DNA of 64,000 nucleotides from Gautieria morchelliformis. Lineage: Eukaryota; Basidiomycota; Agaricomycetes; Gomphales; Gomphaceae. How positions within the stretch are numbered: the stretch's first letter is position 1; each line of letters opens with the position of its first letter. Made by a program: the position numbers and the translations under genes. Positions 31,500 to 43,727 of the stretch are shown in pieces. Under the pieces are notes generated by a model that ran no database searches, was not told the DNA's origin, and saw only the letters and a program-made list of their open reading frames with translations. The stretch spans positions 62,001 to 126,000 of the forward strand of contig WHVA01000043.1 of the NCBI GenBank assembly GCA_015179125.1. Reading direction: 5' to 3'.

Positions 31500-31749
31500 A
31501 GATGACACGCTGTCCCAAGTCATGTGGGGGCAGACCTGTTGTCAGAGGGCCCACAGTCGAAACTGTTCCAGAAGAGAGTGTAGATCAAGAGGAGGTTCCC
31601 ATACAGCACACCCGCTCCCTACTTGAGGAAGGAGACAGGACCTTTGTCATCTTTGTGAATGAGAGTCCTGAAATGATTGGCGCAGGCTGGACTGTCTCCC
31701 AACAGCTTGCTGAACAGGCCAGCAAGTCTGCACCAGTCAGATCCTTAGA

Positions 31750-33348
31750 GGACCTTGTCCCCAAACCATACCAGGAGTTCAAGGATGTGTTTTCTAAGGA
31801 GTCATTTGACCAACTGCCTCCTCGAAAGCCCTGGGACCATGCAATTGAGCTCACTCCAGGTGCACAACCCTTCAGCACAAAGGTTTACCCAATGTCACCG
31901 GTTGAGCAAAGGGAACTGGATAACTTCCTTGAGGAGAACCTGAAGAGCCATCATATCCGTCCTTCCAAGTCACCTATGGCATCTCCAGTCTTCTTGTGAA
32001 GAAAAAGGATGGCAGTCTTAGATTTGTGCAAGACTACCGGAAGCTCAATGATATAACAATCAAGAATGCCTATCCTTTGCCCCTTGTTCCAGACATCATG
32101 AATAAGATTGCTGCTGGAAGGGCTAAATACTTCACAAAGCTTGACATTCGCTGGGGATATAATAATGTACGCATAAAAGAGGGAGATGAGTGGAAGGCAG
32201 CCTTTCGGACAAATAGGGGCCTGTATGAACCTCTAGTCATGTTCTTTGGACTCACGAACAGCCCAGCAACCTTCCAGACGATGATGAATGACATCTTCAA
32301 GAGTCTCATCGATGAAGGGGTTGTGGTGGTGTTCATGGACGACATTCTCATCTTCACAGAGTCGCTTGAAGAACATCGTAGGATTGTACGACGAGTCCTT
32401 GAAATCCTCCGGGCCAACAACCTGTACCTCAAACCTGAAAAATGCCTATTTGAGCAACTAGAGGTGGAGTATCTCGGCCTCATCCTCTCTCAAGGACAGG
32501 TTGCCATGGACCCAGTCAAGGTTGCAGGGGTGCGGGACTGGCCAATACCACGTAACGTCACTGAAGTCAAATCATTCCTTGGTTTCATCAACTTCTACCG
32601 TAGATTTGTGGAAGACTTCTCACACATTGCAAAGCCCCTCAACCAGTTGACAAAACAGGATGCCCAATGGTCTTGGGATCCAAATGGCCCAGAGCAAATG
32701 TCCTTCGACAAGCTCAAACTCCTCATCACCTCAACACCGATCCTTGTCCTCCCTGATCAAGACAAACATTTCCGCCTTGAAACAGATGCCTCAGCCTATG
32801 CCACAGGAGCAGTACTGTCCCAGCTATGTGATGATGGCAAATGGCGGCCTGTGGGGTTTGTCTCCAAAAGCCTCAATGATGCTGAACGCAACTATGCCAT
32901 CCATGACAAGGAGCTTCTTTCTGTGATTCGGGGATTAGAGGAATGGCGCCACATCTTAGAGGGAACGAAGCACAAGATTGAGATTCTCAATGACCATCAG
33001 AATCTCACCTACTTCTGCACTGCACAAAACCTGAACCGTCGTCAAGCACGCTGGTCACTCTACCTCTCTCGCTTTGATTTTGAGCTGATCCATCGTCCTG
33101 TTCGTCATTCAGCCAAGCCTGATGCACTCTCACGACGCGTGGATCATAAGCGGGGGGAGGAAGACAACCAAAATCAAGTCTTACTTACCCCTGACTTGTT
33201 CCACATCAAGGCGAATCCTCCAGAGGCTGGCGGGCAGTTAGTCCCAGGTGAAGGTGATGCTTTCCTCAATCGAGTAAGGAACTGTGTAGACCGGGATGAA
33301 AAGGTTGCCAAGGCTCTCAAAGAACTGGGCTCCTCTGGAAATTTATGA
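31750..33348 (+). pseudogene. Gypsy reverse transcriptase / RNase H region
   Basis: Motifs: LRFVQDYRKLNDITIKNAYP, FTKLDIRWGYNNVRI, MFFGLTNSPATFQTMMNDIF, VVFMDDILIFTES (the catalytic FMDD box), then FLGFINFYRRFVEDFSHIAK, and the RNase H strand FRLETDASAYATGAVLSQ with YAIHDKELLSVIRGLEEW. Typical chromovirus order. Confidence 0.85.
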
Positions 33349-33396
33349 GGAGAAGAGTGGTTTGAATAGGATGGGCTTGTCCTCTATCACAACAAA

Positions 33397-34842
33397 GTGT
33401 ATGTGCCGCTTGATGCAAAACTACGACATGACATAGTGAAAGCGCACCATGACATGCCTCTCACCGGTCACCCTGGTCGTTGGAGAACCACTGAACTAGT
33501 TGCTCGGAGTTACTGGTGGCCTGGGATGGGACATTACATTGCAAAATACGTGAAGGCCTGTGACCTGTGCAACCGGACAAAAACCTTCCCTACTTATCCC
33601 ATTGGCAAACTTCTACCAAACCGTATCCCAGACCGTAGATGGCAGGTTATGTCTGTTGACTTGATCGTAGAACTGCCTACCAGTCATGGCTATGACGCTC
33701 TCCTTGTTGTCGTCGATCGCCTCTCAAAGCGTGCGCATGTCATTCCCACCACTTCAGATGTAACTTCGGTGGGATTTGCCCGACTCTTCCGTGATCATGT
33801 TTGGAAACTTCATGGGCTCCCTGAAGAAATCATCAGTGATCGAGGCACACAGTTCATCTCCCAGTTCATGCGTGAACTGAACAAACTTCTTGGTGTCAAA
33901 GTCGCTGCCTCTACTGCTTATCACCCCCAAACTGATGGACAGCCTGAAAGGGTTAATCAGGAGATTGAGCAATACCTTCGACTATTAATCAACCAGCGTC
34001 AGGATGATTGGTTTGAATGGATATCCTTGGCCGAGTTTGCCTATAACAACCGAATCCATGCCTCAACCCAGACTACACCCTTCATGTTTGACAGTGGCCA
34101 ACATCCGAGGCTGGGACTGGAACCATTCCGGGAAACTCGACTCGAGGCCCTGGATGAGTTCACAACACGGATGGAAGCGGCCACAAGAGAAGCTCGTTCG
34201 GCCCTGTCCAAGGCAGCAGAGGACATGGCACGCTTCTATGACGTGCACCATAAAGCAGCCCCAGTTTATAAGCTTGGTGACAAGGTCTGGCTAAATGCAC
34301 AAAACATCACAACCACTCGCCCAATGAAGAAGCTAGACCACAAGTGGCTAGGCCCCTACATTGTTAATAAGGTGGTCTCACGAAATGCCTATGGTCTAAA
34401 TCTTCCTGCATCCTTTGGTCGCACACATCCAGTGTTCTCTGTCGTCCTGCTTCGGCCATATGATGACCCAATCCTTGAACGTCATGCCCCTCCACCACCC
34501 CCCCCTGTCATACGGGATGGAGCCGAAGAATATGAAGTTGAAAGGATTCTAGACAGCAGGATGTTCCGTGGAAGGTTGGAGTATCTCGTGCGCTGGAAGG
34601 GCTATGGAGCTGCTGATGATCTCTGGCTACCAGCGAAAGATGTCTCTGGGGCCAAGCGACTCGTTAAAGAATTTCACCGGCAGAACCCAGAGGCACCTCA
34701 GCGTATCTCAGCAGCCACATACATGTCCCTCCCCTTCCAGAGATTTCAGAACTTCACAGAACCTTCCAGGCAAACTCTCTTCAACTGGACAGCAGGCAGG
34801 GCTTCTACTTATGATGTCAAGGGTCCAGAACCCCAAAGATAA
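33397..34842 (+). pseudogene. Gypsy integrase with chromodomain
   Basis: HHCC-type finger (HHDMPLTGHPG to CDLCNRTK), the DDE core VMSVDLIVELP and EEIISDRGTQFISQFMRELN with HPQTDGQPERVNQEIE, then a GPY/F-like KWLGPYIVNKVVSRNAYGL. A chromodomain EYEVERILDSRMFRGRLEYL with VRWKGYG and DDLWLPAKDV follows. The chromodomain is thought to steer insertion to heterochromatin. Confidence 0.85.
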
Positions 34843-34948
34843 GCGATATCAGCCTCCGCCTAACCAATTCATTCCGATAAGCTATATATCCCCTCTCCAC
34901 CTGTGACCGCTCACTTCCACTGCATCGACCCTACCATATCCATCAACC

Positions 34949-35503
34949 ATGTCCTCGCCCGCCATTGAGCTTGTTGCCCTCCCCAGCTTCACCCAAAACC
35001 TCTCTGACCTGCCAAACATGTCACGTGTCGATCCCACCCTCCTGCACTTCTCCGGCTTCTCGTCATCCAGAGCAGCCAGTGAAGCCAAGCTACAAAGGAT
35101 GCTTGACTGCCGTGATCTCGACGTTGCATGGTCTTCAAAGTGGTCCGTCAGCTCTGAGGACCTCACACCAGCGGAGAGTCAGGCGCCCACTCGCCCTGCA
35201 CTCGCATTCCTCAGACCCCGACACAGACGAGAGAACACATACTACATCGGCGACCCTGTCTTCCTCAACGATGGAACCCCCCCTTGTGGAACTCCCTACA
35301 CTTTCGAAGGATGGGTGGGGCAGCGTTTCCTCAACATGGCAGGAGAGCGAATACGTCGAGCAAGGTTCCAAGGGCCGCACTTGCCCATGGACCCCAATCC
35401 CCCTGAGCTCATCATTGACCTGCGTTACCAGGAAGGGAAGGGCCAGGAGAGATGGTGGTCCCGCCTGTGGCATACTTGGAAACGATGTCTCGGTGGATGT
35501 TGA
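34949..35503 (+). CDS. Extra 184-codon ORF between Gypsy pol and 3' LTR
   Basis: An ATG-started open frame of 184 codons, MSSPAIELVALPSFTQNLSD onward, begins about 107 bp after the end of the integrase region and stops about 50 bp before the 3' LTR. It has no signal peptide or membrane segment that I can see. It has a YYIGDPVFLNDG segment, a Trp-rich region WVGQRFLNMAGERIRRARF and a basic Trp-rich C-terminus (RWWSRLWHTWKRCLGGC). It resembles no envelope protein. I do not recognise it. It could be an additional element protein or a captured host sequence. Confidence 0.5.
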   Translation: MSSPAIELVALPSFTQNLSDLPNMSRVDPTLLHFSGFSSSRAASEAKLQRMLDCRDLDVAWSSKWSVSSEDLTPAESQAPTRPALAFLRPRHRRENTYYIGDPVFLNDGTPPCGTPYTFEGWVGQRFLNMAGERIRRARFQGPHLPMDPNPPELIIDLRYQEGKGQERWWSRLWHTWKRCLGGC

Positions 35504-35555
35504 GGACTAGGTGGCAGCTGTGCTTGTCGGGACGACAAGCATTGAGAGGGGGTGA

Positions 35556-35782
35556 TGTCAGGGTTCACGCATTTCCTTCCACAAGTTTCTATTTCCTTCC
35601 ATGAGTTTCCGTCACCTTCCGTCACCTTCCGTCACCTTCCGTCACATGTCACATTCCGTCACCTTCCGTAACCTTCTACAAGTTTCCGTCTCCCCTATTA
35701 TGTAAGCCTTGCCAGTGCTATAAGACTGTAGCCCGTGTGGTGGCGTTTCCTCAGCTTGATCTCTGAGGATACCCACTACACA
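35556..35782 (+). repeat. Gypsy 3' LTR
   Basis: Preceded by a purine-rich GAGAGGGGGTGA tract. Starts TGTCAGGG and ends CTACACA. Confidence 0.85.
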
Positions 35783-35915
35783 GGCAAGTCCCCATGTATC
35801 TATCATTGGTAGAGTTATAAACTGAGGATACCCACTACACAGTTGGTCATTGTCCTAGTGTCGGCTCTTATCTCCCTGAGTATCTTTGGTTGTGGCTTCG
35901 TCGTTAGTGTTGCCC
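35783..35915. other. Composite junction: LTR end plus Gypsy-leader-like 75 bp
   Basis: After about 39 unrelated bases the last 21 bases of the LTR appear again (about 35822-35842). They are followed by about 75 bp (to 35915) that also stand between the 5' LTR and gag at 29691-29764. Then LINE sequence begins. So a second Gypsy end plus leader is fused to the LINE at about 35915. Confidence 0.7.
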
Positions 35916-38869
35916 AGTTGTACAGGATGCACGACATGGGGTCTCCTTGTCTTGCTCCTCGTCTTATTTCTACAGCCATTGGTATTACTCCGTTTACCAT
36001 TACCGCTGTTGCTGCTTTCCCGTATAGGGTTCTTACTAGGTTTATAAAGTGTTCGGGGAATCCGAACTTTCTCAGTATGATCCACATGTACTCGTGGTCA
36101 ATCTTGTCGTAGGCTTTCTCCTGGTCGAGGCTCCGGATTAGCCCCTCTTCCAGTTCACTTTCTGCGTAAGCTGGCATTATTTCCGCCAGACGCGCGTGGT
36201 CGTACAGGTTTCTTCCCGGGATGAAGCCTGCCTGATCCGCGTGGGTCAGGTCTCCCGCCACTTCCCCAAGCCTGTTTGCCATTACTTTTGTATGGACTTT
36301 GTAGTCTGTTTCCAGTAATGTCACTGGTCTGTAGTTTTCTATTCTTGTTTTATCTTTTTTCTTATACAGGAGGTACATTATCCCCTTGGAGTATTCGTCT
36401 TCCTCCATTCTGTGTCTTTCAACATCGTTGAAGACGGCTTTTAGCAGCTTTGCTATGTCGGGGCGTTTTTGTCCGTTACCCATTTGTTGTCTTTTTTCAT
36501 CTGGTGTCCATTGTTTCCAGAACTCATATGTTATTCCGGAGTACCCGGGGCATTTTCCGTTCTGCGTGGCCTTTATTGCCACTCTTATTTCTCTTAGGGT
36601 GGTTTCTTTCCCCATCATGTTTGCTTGGCTTTCGGTAAGCTTTTTGTCTACCAGCCTTTCCATTTTTTCTACGGCTGTTACTCTTTCTTCCGTCATTACT
36701 TGTTTCTTTTGTAGTCTCCCGTGGTATCGGGAGGCTATCTCCATCATTTCTCTTGTGGAGTCTGTTATTCTCCCTTCTTCATCCTGCAGGCCCAGGATTG
36801 TGTTGGGTGGCAGCTTTGGTTTGTTCAGTCCGAACCAGTATTTTGTGTTTGACTCTCCTTCTTTCAGGAACCTGGCTTCTGCGGACTTTCTGGCCTTTTC
36901 TATGTTTTCGGCCTCTGTTTTATTAACTTTTTCCTTTAGGAAGAGAGCCTCCTCCGTTGCTTTTTTTCGTTCCTCGTCTGTTAGGTGTGGGTTTTGGGCC
37001 TTTTCCAGCTCCTTCTTTATATCTTTCTTGAAGCTCTTTTTTATGGCTTCTTTTTCTTTCTTTCGCGCTTTTGCACATCAATTGCTATTCTTTTTACTTC
37101 TCTTTTCAGGATTTTCCACTTTGCTTGTGGGTTGTTCCCGTCGCTGCGGAGGAGCTTTATCTTTTCTTTGTCTCCTTCAGCGTTTGCTTCTTCCTCTAGG
37201 TACTTTTTGACCCAGGTGTTATTTTTCACTAGCAGCTTTTCGACTCTCTTTTGAAAGTCCTTTGCATTTAGTGTCTGTTCGTCTAGTTTCCACATGCCCT
37301 CTCCGCTGTACGGGAGGTTGTCGGCCATTAGTTTTGCCGTGATCAGGTTGTGATCGCTTAAGTTGAAGTTTGACTCTATTGTGGTGTTGTATGTCAGTTC
37401 CGCCACGTCGTCTGTCATATATATTCTGTCTATTCTGGCCAGCGAGCTTGACCCCTTTTGTGTGAATGTGAAGGCGAGCTCGTTTTCATTTAGTAGCCTC
37501 CACACGTCTTTTAGTTTTCTTGTTTTCGTCACCCCTTTGAGGGCTTCGGTGACTCTTTCTCTGTCTTTGTGGGCCGGGCTCCTGTCTATGTCTTTTTCGA
37601 CACAGTTGAAGTCTCCCAACAGGCAGATTGCTTCTTTCTTGTTCTTATTTAGATACCTCTTTATGGTTTCAAAGAAGTCTATTTTCTCTTCGGTGTCGTT
37701 CGGGGCGTAGACATTTAACAGGTTTAGCTGTTGGTTGTCTCCCCATTTCAATTTTAGTATCTGGGCTCTATTCGGAACCAGTGGTCTATGGTCTATAATG
37801 ACCTCTGCCTCTTCGGCGTCTATCTTTGCCAAGTTTATGGCGAACAGTGTCCCTAGCTTGTTGGAGTGTTCTCCGTTCACTATAAACAGGATTCCTGGGT
37901 TTGCTCTCGAGGCTTCTTCCGCCTCGTTTGTTTTCATTATAGCTTCTTGGACCGCCAGCACTGCGATTCCCTTTAGCCTCATTATTCTTGCGATTGCGTT
38001 CCACTTTGACCTGTGGTTGGTATCGTTCTTTCCTTTTGTATTCCACAAGGCGATAGTTATGCCTCTTTTCTTACCGACTCTAGTTTGTCGGTCTTTCATT
38101 TTTTGTTTCAGCCGTGGGTGGCCATCTTCGCCTTCTCCATCCTCTTCTTCGGATGTTATCAGGTCTTCTACGTGCAGTTCTAGGAAGGGGTTTTCTTCAG
38201 GCTGCTCGTTTGTCTGGTTATGCGTGGGGGGGCTTTGTTCCCGTCTTTCTTCTCCGTCCGGCCCTCCTTGTGTCGGAGGTTGGGCGGGTTGTTCGCTTGT
38301 CTGGTTGCGTGCGAGGGGCTTTGTCCCCGTCTTTCTTCCTCATCCGGCTCTCCTTGCGTCGGAGGCTGGGTATTTTGTGTGGTGGTTGTGTTTCTGACCT
38401 GGAAGTAGTCTTCCAGCTGTCGTTGCCTCAACCCCGTGTTCTTTTCTTTGCCGGCCCCTTCCCTTCGCGGGGTCAGGTCTGCCGAGCAGGTGCTGCTCCC
38501 CCGTGTTTTCGCCCTCGAGTTATATTTTTCTGAGCGACCTTGCTTTTGCTGGTCTCTCTTTTTTTTCATCAGGCCTTTATTTCTTAGGGCTGAGTTTACA
38601 CTGATTTTGTTGACGGTCGGTCCTTCTGTCTCAGAGCTGAGGGGTGGCTTCTCCGATTGCTCGGATGAAGGACTTCCCGTCTGATTTGACACCACCCTAA
38701 ACTGCCCACCGAGGGAGCCAGGTGGGGCTTTCGAGAGTGAAGAGCCAGATAATTCAGAGCCATGACCGGTACAAGCAACCAAAGTGTGTTTTATAAATTC
38801 GTTTGTAAATGTGTTAGTGGCGGTTGTTATTTTATAGCTATCTTCGTGACGTGCCAGGCCACATGTCAA
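35916..38869 (-). pseudogene. LINE ORF2: endonuclease and truncated reverse transcriptase
   Basis: The N-terminal part is polar and Gln/Lys-rich (about 38180-38869). An AP-endonuclease follows with ALWNTKGKNDTNHRSKWNAI, LAVQEA, a LLGDFNC box, ARIDRIYMTDD and NFNLSDHNLI, then a Lys/Glu-rich linker. The RT start has IKATQNGKCPGYSGITYEFW, MYLLYKKKDKTRIENYRPVT, HADQAGFIPGRNLYDHA, GLIRSLDQEKAYDKIDHEYM (catalytic Asp) and AVEIRRGARQGDPMSCILYN. The frame shifts once near 37060 and once near 38200, and the protein ends inside RT. In a whole element it would nick DNA and prime reverse transcription on target. Confidence 0.8.
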
Positions 38870-38981
38870 GCTTCGCTGCCGTGGAGGCTTAAACGACAGC
38901 AGGGTTGCCTTGCGGCGAGTGAGACGTCCGAGGTCGAGATGTACTTGGGCCTCAGGCGTCTACGACGTCGGGTGATGTCGT

Positions 38982-39470
38982 TGTTGGGTGCATTTATGCT
39001 CCTGCACCAAAATCAAGCATAATATGTTCAATTTATTGTGTGGTGTTTCCAATTGTTTCTCACATTGTTCTTGTACCATGCATCCATTTCTCTGCTTATT
39101 TTCGAAATTTTCCAGTCACTCTCTATCTCTCCATTTCATTCTGTTATTTCTACTTTCACAGGCGGCTGCACCCAGCGGAGTTTGAAATGACTTCGACGCG
39201 CGAGCCCTTGGGCACTAAAGGGCCGGGTGCAAGTATATGCCTTCTGAGACAGGATTACACTCCTCTCTCAGTGACAATAAATTCACTGAGAGAGGCGAGT
39301 AGTATTCTTCATATTTACATAGCATGTTGACTGAAAATCATGTAGTATATTTGATTCTAGGTATTGTATTAATACATCAGTGACAATAAATTCACTGAGA
39401 GAGTATATTTGATTCTAGCTTTCTAAGAACTCTACCGAACCTTCCCTGCAATAGCCCCTAGTTGCTAACA
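38982..39470 (+). repeat. Copia-2 5' LTR
   Basis: TGTTGGG to CTAACA. It contains two inverted CTCTCTCAGTGA / TCACTGAGAGAG motifs around 39262-39295 and 39380-39402. Confidence 0.9.
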
Positions 39471-39477
39471 AGGGTTA

Positions 39478-42400
39478 TGGGCCCCGCAGACACTTCGCAG
39501 AAGCTTTTGGGTGTGGAGAAGCTTGCAACAGATGGAAGTAATTGGCCTCTGTGGCGAGCTACTCTCACAAGTTATTTTGAGTCCAAAAATCTACTCAGGC
39601 ATATAGAAGGGAGAGCCATTCGACCTCCTGATCCTCCAGTCATGCCCCCAGGCCATATTCTCACAGAAGCTGAGGAAACTCAGAGGAGAAGCTGGAGAAG
39701 TATCTTGCCAGAGAAGGCCAGGCCAAAACCCAAATAATCATCTCAGTGTCAGAGTCACTAGCTCTGATGCTACAGAAGAGACATACAGCAAAAGAAGTCT
39801 GGGATGCATTGGTCAATGAGATGACCAAGAAGCCCAAGATGGTCCTCACCAACCTACAGAGACAGCTTCGCAGTATGACGTGTCCTGAGGATGGAGACTT
39901 GAGAGATCACTTGGACAAAGCCCAAGACCTCTATGCTCGTCTCAATGAGATGGGAGCCAGAATTTCTGAAGGAGAGTTCACAGACATCATCCTTGCATCA
40001 CTTCCACCCTCCTATGAGGCAGTTATGAATGCCCTTACCACGTCGCTCGAAGAATGTGGAATGCCCTTAGTGCCTGATGATATTATCAGAGTACTAAAGG
40101 CTCAATACGACAGGAGAAAGACTCTCAATATTTCACAAGAAGAGCAGGCATTTATTGGTTCATCTACGAAAGGGCAGAAGGGCCGGAAAGACCCGAAGGT
40201 GTCTACATGCACTAATTGCCACAAGCCTGGACATGCTATAGAGAGTTGCTGGGCTAAAGGAGGTGGTAAAGAAGGCCAGGGGCCACGTCAGAAGAAGAAA
40301 GCGAAAGCCGAAAAGAAGAAGGGCAAAGCCAAGGCGAATGTTGCCGAAGAAGTGTCCTCTGAGGAGGATGAGAGTGGCAGTCCAGCCGCTTTCGCCAACT
40401 TCGACTGCTCTAATTTGAGTAGTTTATCTCTGGACACTGTTGTTATTCTCGACACTGGAACGACCGCACATATGACCCCTCACAAGAATTTATTGAGGGA
40501 TTACAGTCCATTCTCACAGCCGCGCACAATTCGTGCAGCCAACAAAGGCACTTTTGATGCCTTCGGTTCAGGCTCACTCGTGCTATCTAACAAGGTTGGA
40601 GATAAGACTGTGAACATTACATTGAAGGATACGTTCTACACGCCAAAAATGGCTGTTACCCTCATCTCGATTGGCCAGTGCGATGATGCAGGCTATAACA
40701 CACAAATAGCTGATCAGAAATGCACAATATCCAATCGTAAAGGCAGGATATTGATGCAAGCACCGAAGCTGAATGGCTTATATCGATTTGATTTACAACA
40801 CACAAGTGCCGAAGCGCATGTATGCGCATCAGCCATGGAGATACATCAGAAAATGGGGCACATTTCACAAAAGTCCCTACAGCATTTGCTCAACCGTGGC
40901 ATTATATTAGGCATTGAATTGAGCTCAAAAGGTGACAAGGTTGTTTGCGATGCGTGCATTCAGGCGAAGATTGCACGTAAATCACTTCCTCAGGAACCCA
41001 GAAGCCGATCATCAAAATTCGGTGACAGAATTTATTCTGATGTCTGGGGACCAGCGAGACACTCTACAATTGACAAGAAATTCTATTATGTGTCTTTCAT
41101 CGACGACTACTCAAGGGAATCGGTTATCTATTTGATGGCAAACAAATCGGAAGCATTTTCAAAATACAAACTCTACGAGGCCTCGATGCTTCGACAGAGG
41201 AATGTGCACATCAAAGCACTTGTTTCCGACAGAGGGGGCGAATATACAAGCTCAGAATTCAAACAGCATTTGGCCAAGCAAGGCACAAAGCATCGGTTAA
41301 CCGTACACGACACCCCAGAGTCGAATGGTGTTGCTGAACGTCTAAACTGAACTCTAGTTGAAAGAGCTCATGCCATGCTATTGGAATCAAGTCTTCCTAA
41401 GACTCTATGGGGGCATGCAATTTTGCACGCCAACTATCTTAGGAATCGGACACATACAAGAGCTTTGCCAGACAAAACCCCTTTTGAAATGATCCATCAC
41501 GAGAAACCGAACCTGAAGGACATACACGTGTGGGGAATTGAAGTCTACGTCAAAGTCAAAGAGGGAAACAAACTAGCAGCCCGTGCCAAAAGAGCTCGAT
41601 GGATAGGAATCTCTGGACAGAGCCATGGTCACTGCATCTACTGGCCTGACTCTCAGAAGGTTTCTGTCGAGCGGAATGTTATATTTGACTCAGAGATGAA
41701 GGGGGGCAAAGCTCCAATCATTTCTATTGAAGAGTCACAGCTACCTACGTCCAGAAAAATGGTACAGGCCATCTCGCCGCCAGCACCTATGCCTAGTTGC
41801 TTAGTCAGCGAGGAGGCAAAGATCGAGGAAATTGATGATGATGAACCAGAGGAACGTCTGAAAGAGCTGCAACCCAGTCAGACTGTTGATGTCAGACCTA
41901 AAGAAGCTGCTCCAACAAGGAGAAGCGAGAGGATCCGTCAGCAGCAGGTGCAGCCGGCCCCAAGTGGTCCCGTAACAAGATCTCAAACCAAGAGACATGC
42001 TGGTGCAGATATCACTACACTAGCTTACGAGGACATTGAGGACCATCAAGACAAATTATTCGAACAAGATTTATCCTCTGTTACTGACGGCATCAGTGAT
42101 TATAACCTTGCCATCAGTACACTTTCGACCTCCAATCAAAACAAAGATAATGTGCTGCCGGATGTAAATCAGACCGAGCCTAGCAATGCAGATGAAGCCT
42201 TAAATGATCCTATGTGGAAAGCATCAATGGATAAAGAGTACAAGGTGCTACTCGACAAAGGTGCATGGGAAGTGGTTAAACCACCTCCTGGGGCAAATAT
42301 TGTCGGAAATAGATGGGTATTCCTCTGGAAACGCAATCCAGAAGGTGAACCCATTACACCTAGATCGAGGATGGTCGCCCAAGGCTTTACACAAAGTTTT

Positions 42401-43714
42401 GGAGTCGACTACAATGAAACCTATGCACCTGTTTCTCGGATGACTTCCTTACGGATTATATGTGCCATTGCTGCCAGGAATAACTGGCCTATTCACCAAA
42501 TGGATGTGGACAGTGCGTACTTGAATGCTACACTGCCAGAACCTATTTACATGAGACAGCCGTATGGATATGAGACCGGAGACAAAGATGATGTCCTCCT
42601 GCTGAAGAAAGCACTTTACGGCCTCAAACAGTCTGGAAGGGAATGGTACAAACGTCTGAGTGGTGAATTTCTCAAGTTAGGATTCACTAAATCAGCTTCG
42701 GATGGAGCTGTATTTTGCAGACGTGGACCGAGAGGGCATGCGATTATTGCAACGGCAGTAGACGACCTCACTATCACAGCTGAGAGTCAGCCAATCCTCG
42801 ATGAGGTAAAGCATGACCTTGCCCAGGTTTTTAGTATGAAAGACCTAGGCGAGATTCACTGGCTTTTGAACCTCAAAATCGAAAGAGATTGGAATAACAA
42901 ATCGATTGCAATATCACAAGCCGCATACATCCATAAAATCATCAAAAAATTCAATCTGGATGATGCCAAAACATTTTCAATGCCTCTCGACCCAGCCGTT
43001 AAATTATCCAGAGACCAATGCCCTTCCATAGACGAAGACAAGCAGAAGATGTCGAAAATTCCATACAGACAAGCGATAGGATCATTGATGTGGGCAGCAG
43101 TAGCCACTCGACCAGACATTGCATTCGCAGTGTCATTACTTTCTCAATTCCTCGAAAACCCAGGTCCAACACATTGGCATGCAGTCAAACGTGTCTTTAA
43201 ATATCTAAAAGGCACGATGGACTACAAATTGACACTTGGGAAGAATCGAGACAGCCTCATTGGGTATTCAGATGCGGATTGGGCTTCTCAAGAGCACAGG
43301 CACTCATACTCGGCTTATATTTTTCAGATTGATGGAGGGACAGTATCATGGAGTTGTCAAAAACAATCCATAGTAGCCCTATCATCAACTGAAGCCGAAT
43401 TCGTTGCTCTGACTCATGCGAGCAAAGAAGCCTTATGGATGCGCCACTTTATTTCTGAAGTGTTCCAACCGCTGAATTGTCCCATCAAACTTTATTCAGA
43501 CAATCAATCAGCCATTGCCATTGTCTATGGCACTCAACATCACACGAGGACCAAGCATTTCGACATTAGATTATATTTCATCCGAGATATAGTCGAAGAT
43601 GAAGAAATTAAGCTTGTGTACCTACCAACGGAACACATGCTAGCCGATCTTCTCACTAAAGGACTTCCTAGTCCTAGAGTGAGAATCCTCAACGAGAAAA
43701 TCCGAATATATTAA
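39478..43714 (+). pseudogene. Copia-2 Gag-Pol region
   Basis: Gag with a CTNCHKPGHAIESC knuckle (40210), protease LDTGTTAHMTPHK (40450), and a pre-integrase HQKMGHISQKSLQHLLNRG with VCDACIQAKIARKS. The integrase core has YSDVWGPA, DDYSRESVIYLM and VSDRGGEY with ESNGVAERLN. RT has FGVDYNETYAPVSRMTSLRI, MDVDSAYLNA, LYGLKQSGREWY and AVDDLTITAES. RNase H has YSDNQSAIAIVYG and HFDIRLYFIRD, then MLADLLTKGLP. Broken at about two places. Confidence 0.85.
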
Positions 43715-43727
43715 GCTTGAGGGGGCG

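Larger units (their letters stand above)
29474..35782 (+). mobile_element. Ty3/Gypsy chromovirus with extra 3' ORF
   Basis: A 6.3-kb element with LTRs at 29474-29690 and 35556-35782 (TGTCAGGG to ACACA) and a polypurine GAGAGGGGG tract just before the 3' LTR. The order of parts is Gag with CCHC knuckle, protease, reverse transcriptase, RNase H, integrase, then a C-terminal chromodomain, then a separate downstream open frame (34949-35503). No target-site duplication is seen: GAGAG stands on the left and GGCAA on the right. Either recombination between copies or a later rearrangement of the right flank has happened. The polyprotein carries a few breaks, and the LTRs differ at several places and in length. 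Middle-aged fossil. Confidence 0.88.

Noticed and set aside
36386-37210. Plus-strand 274-codon frame rich in Phe, Leu and Ser that looks like a membrane protein.
   Set aside because: It is antisense to the LINE reverse transcriptase and linker. The hydrophobicity comes from complementing Lys/Glu-rich codons.
37735-38397. Plus-strand 220-codon membrane-like frame.
   Set aside because: Antisense to the LINE endonuclease region, same explanation.
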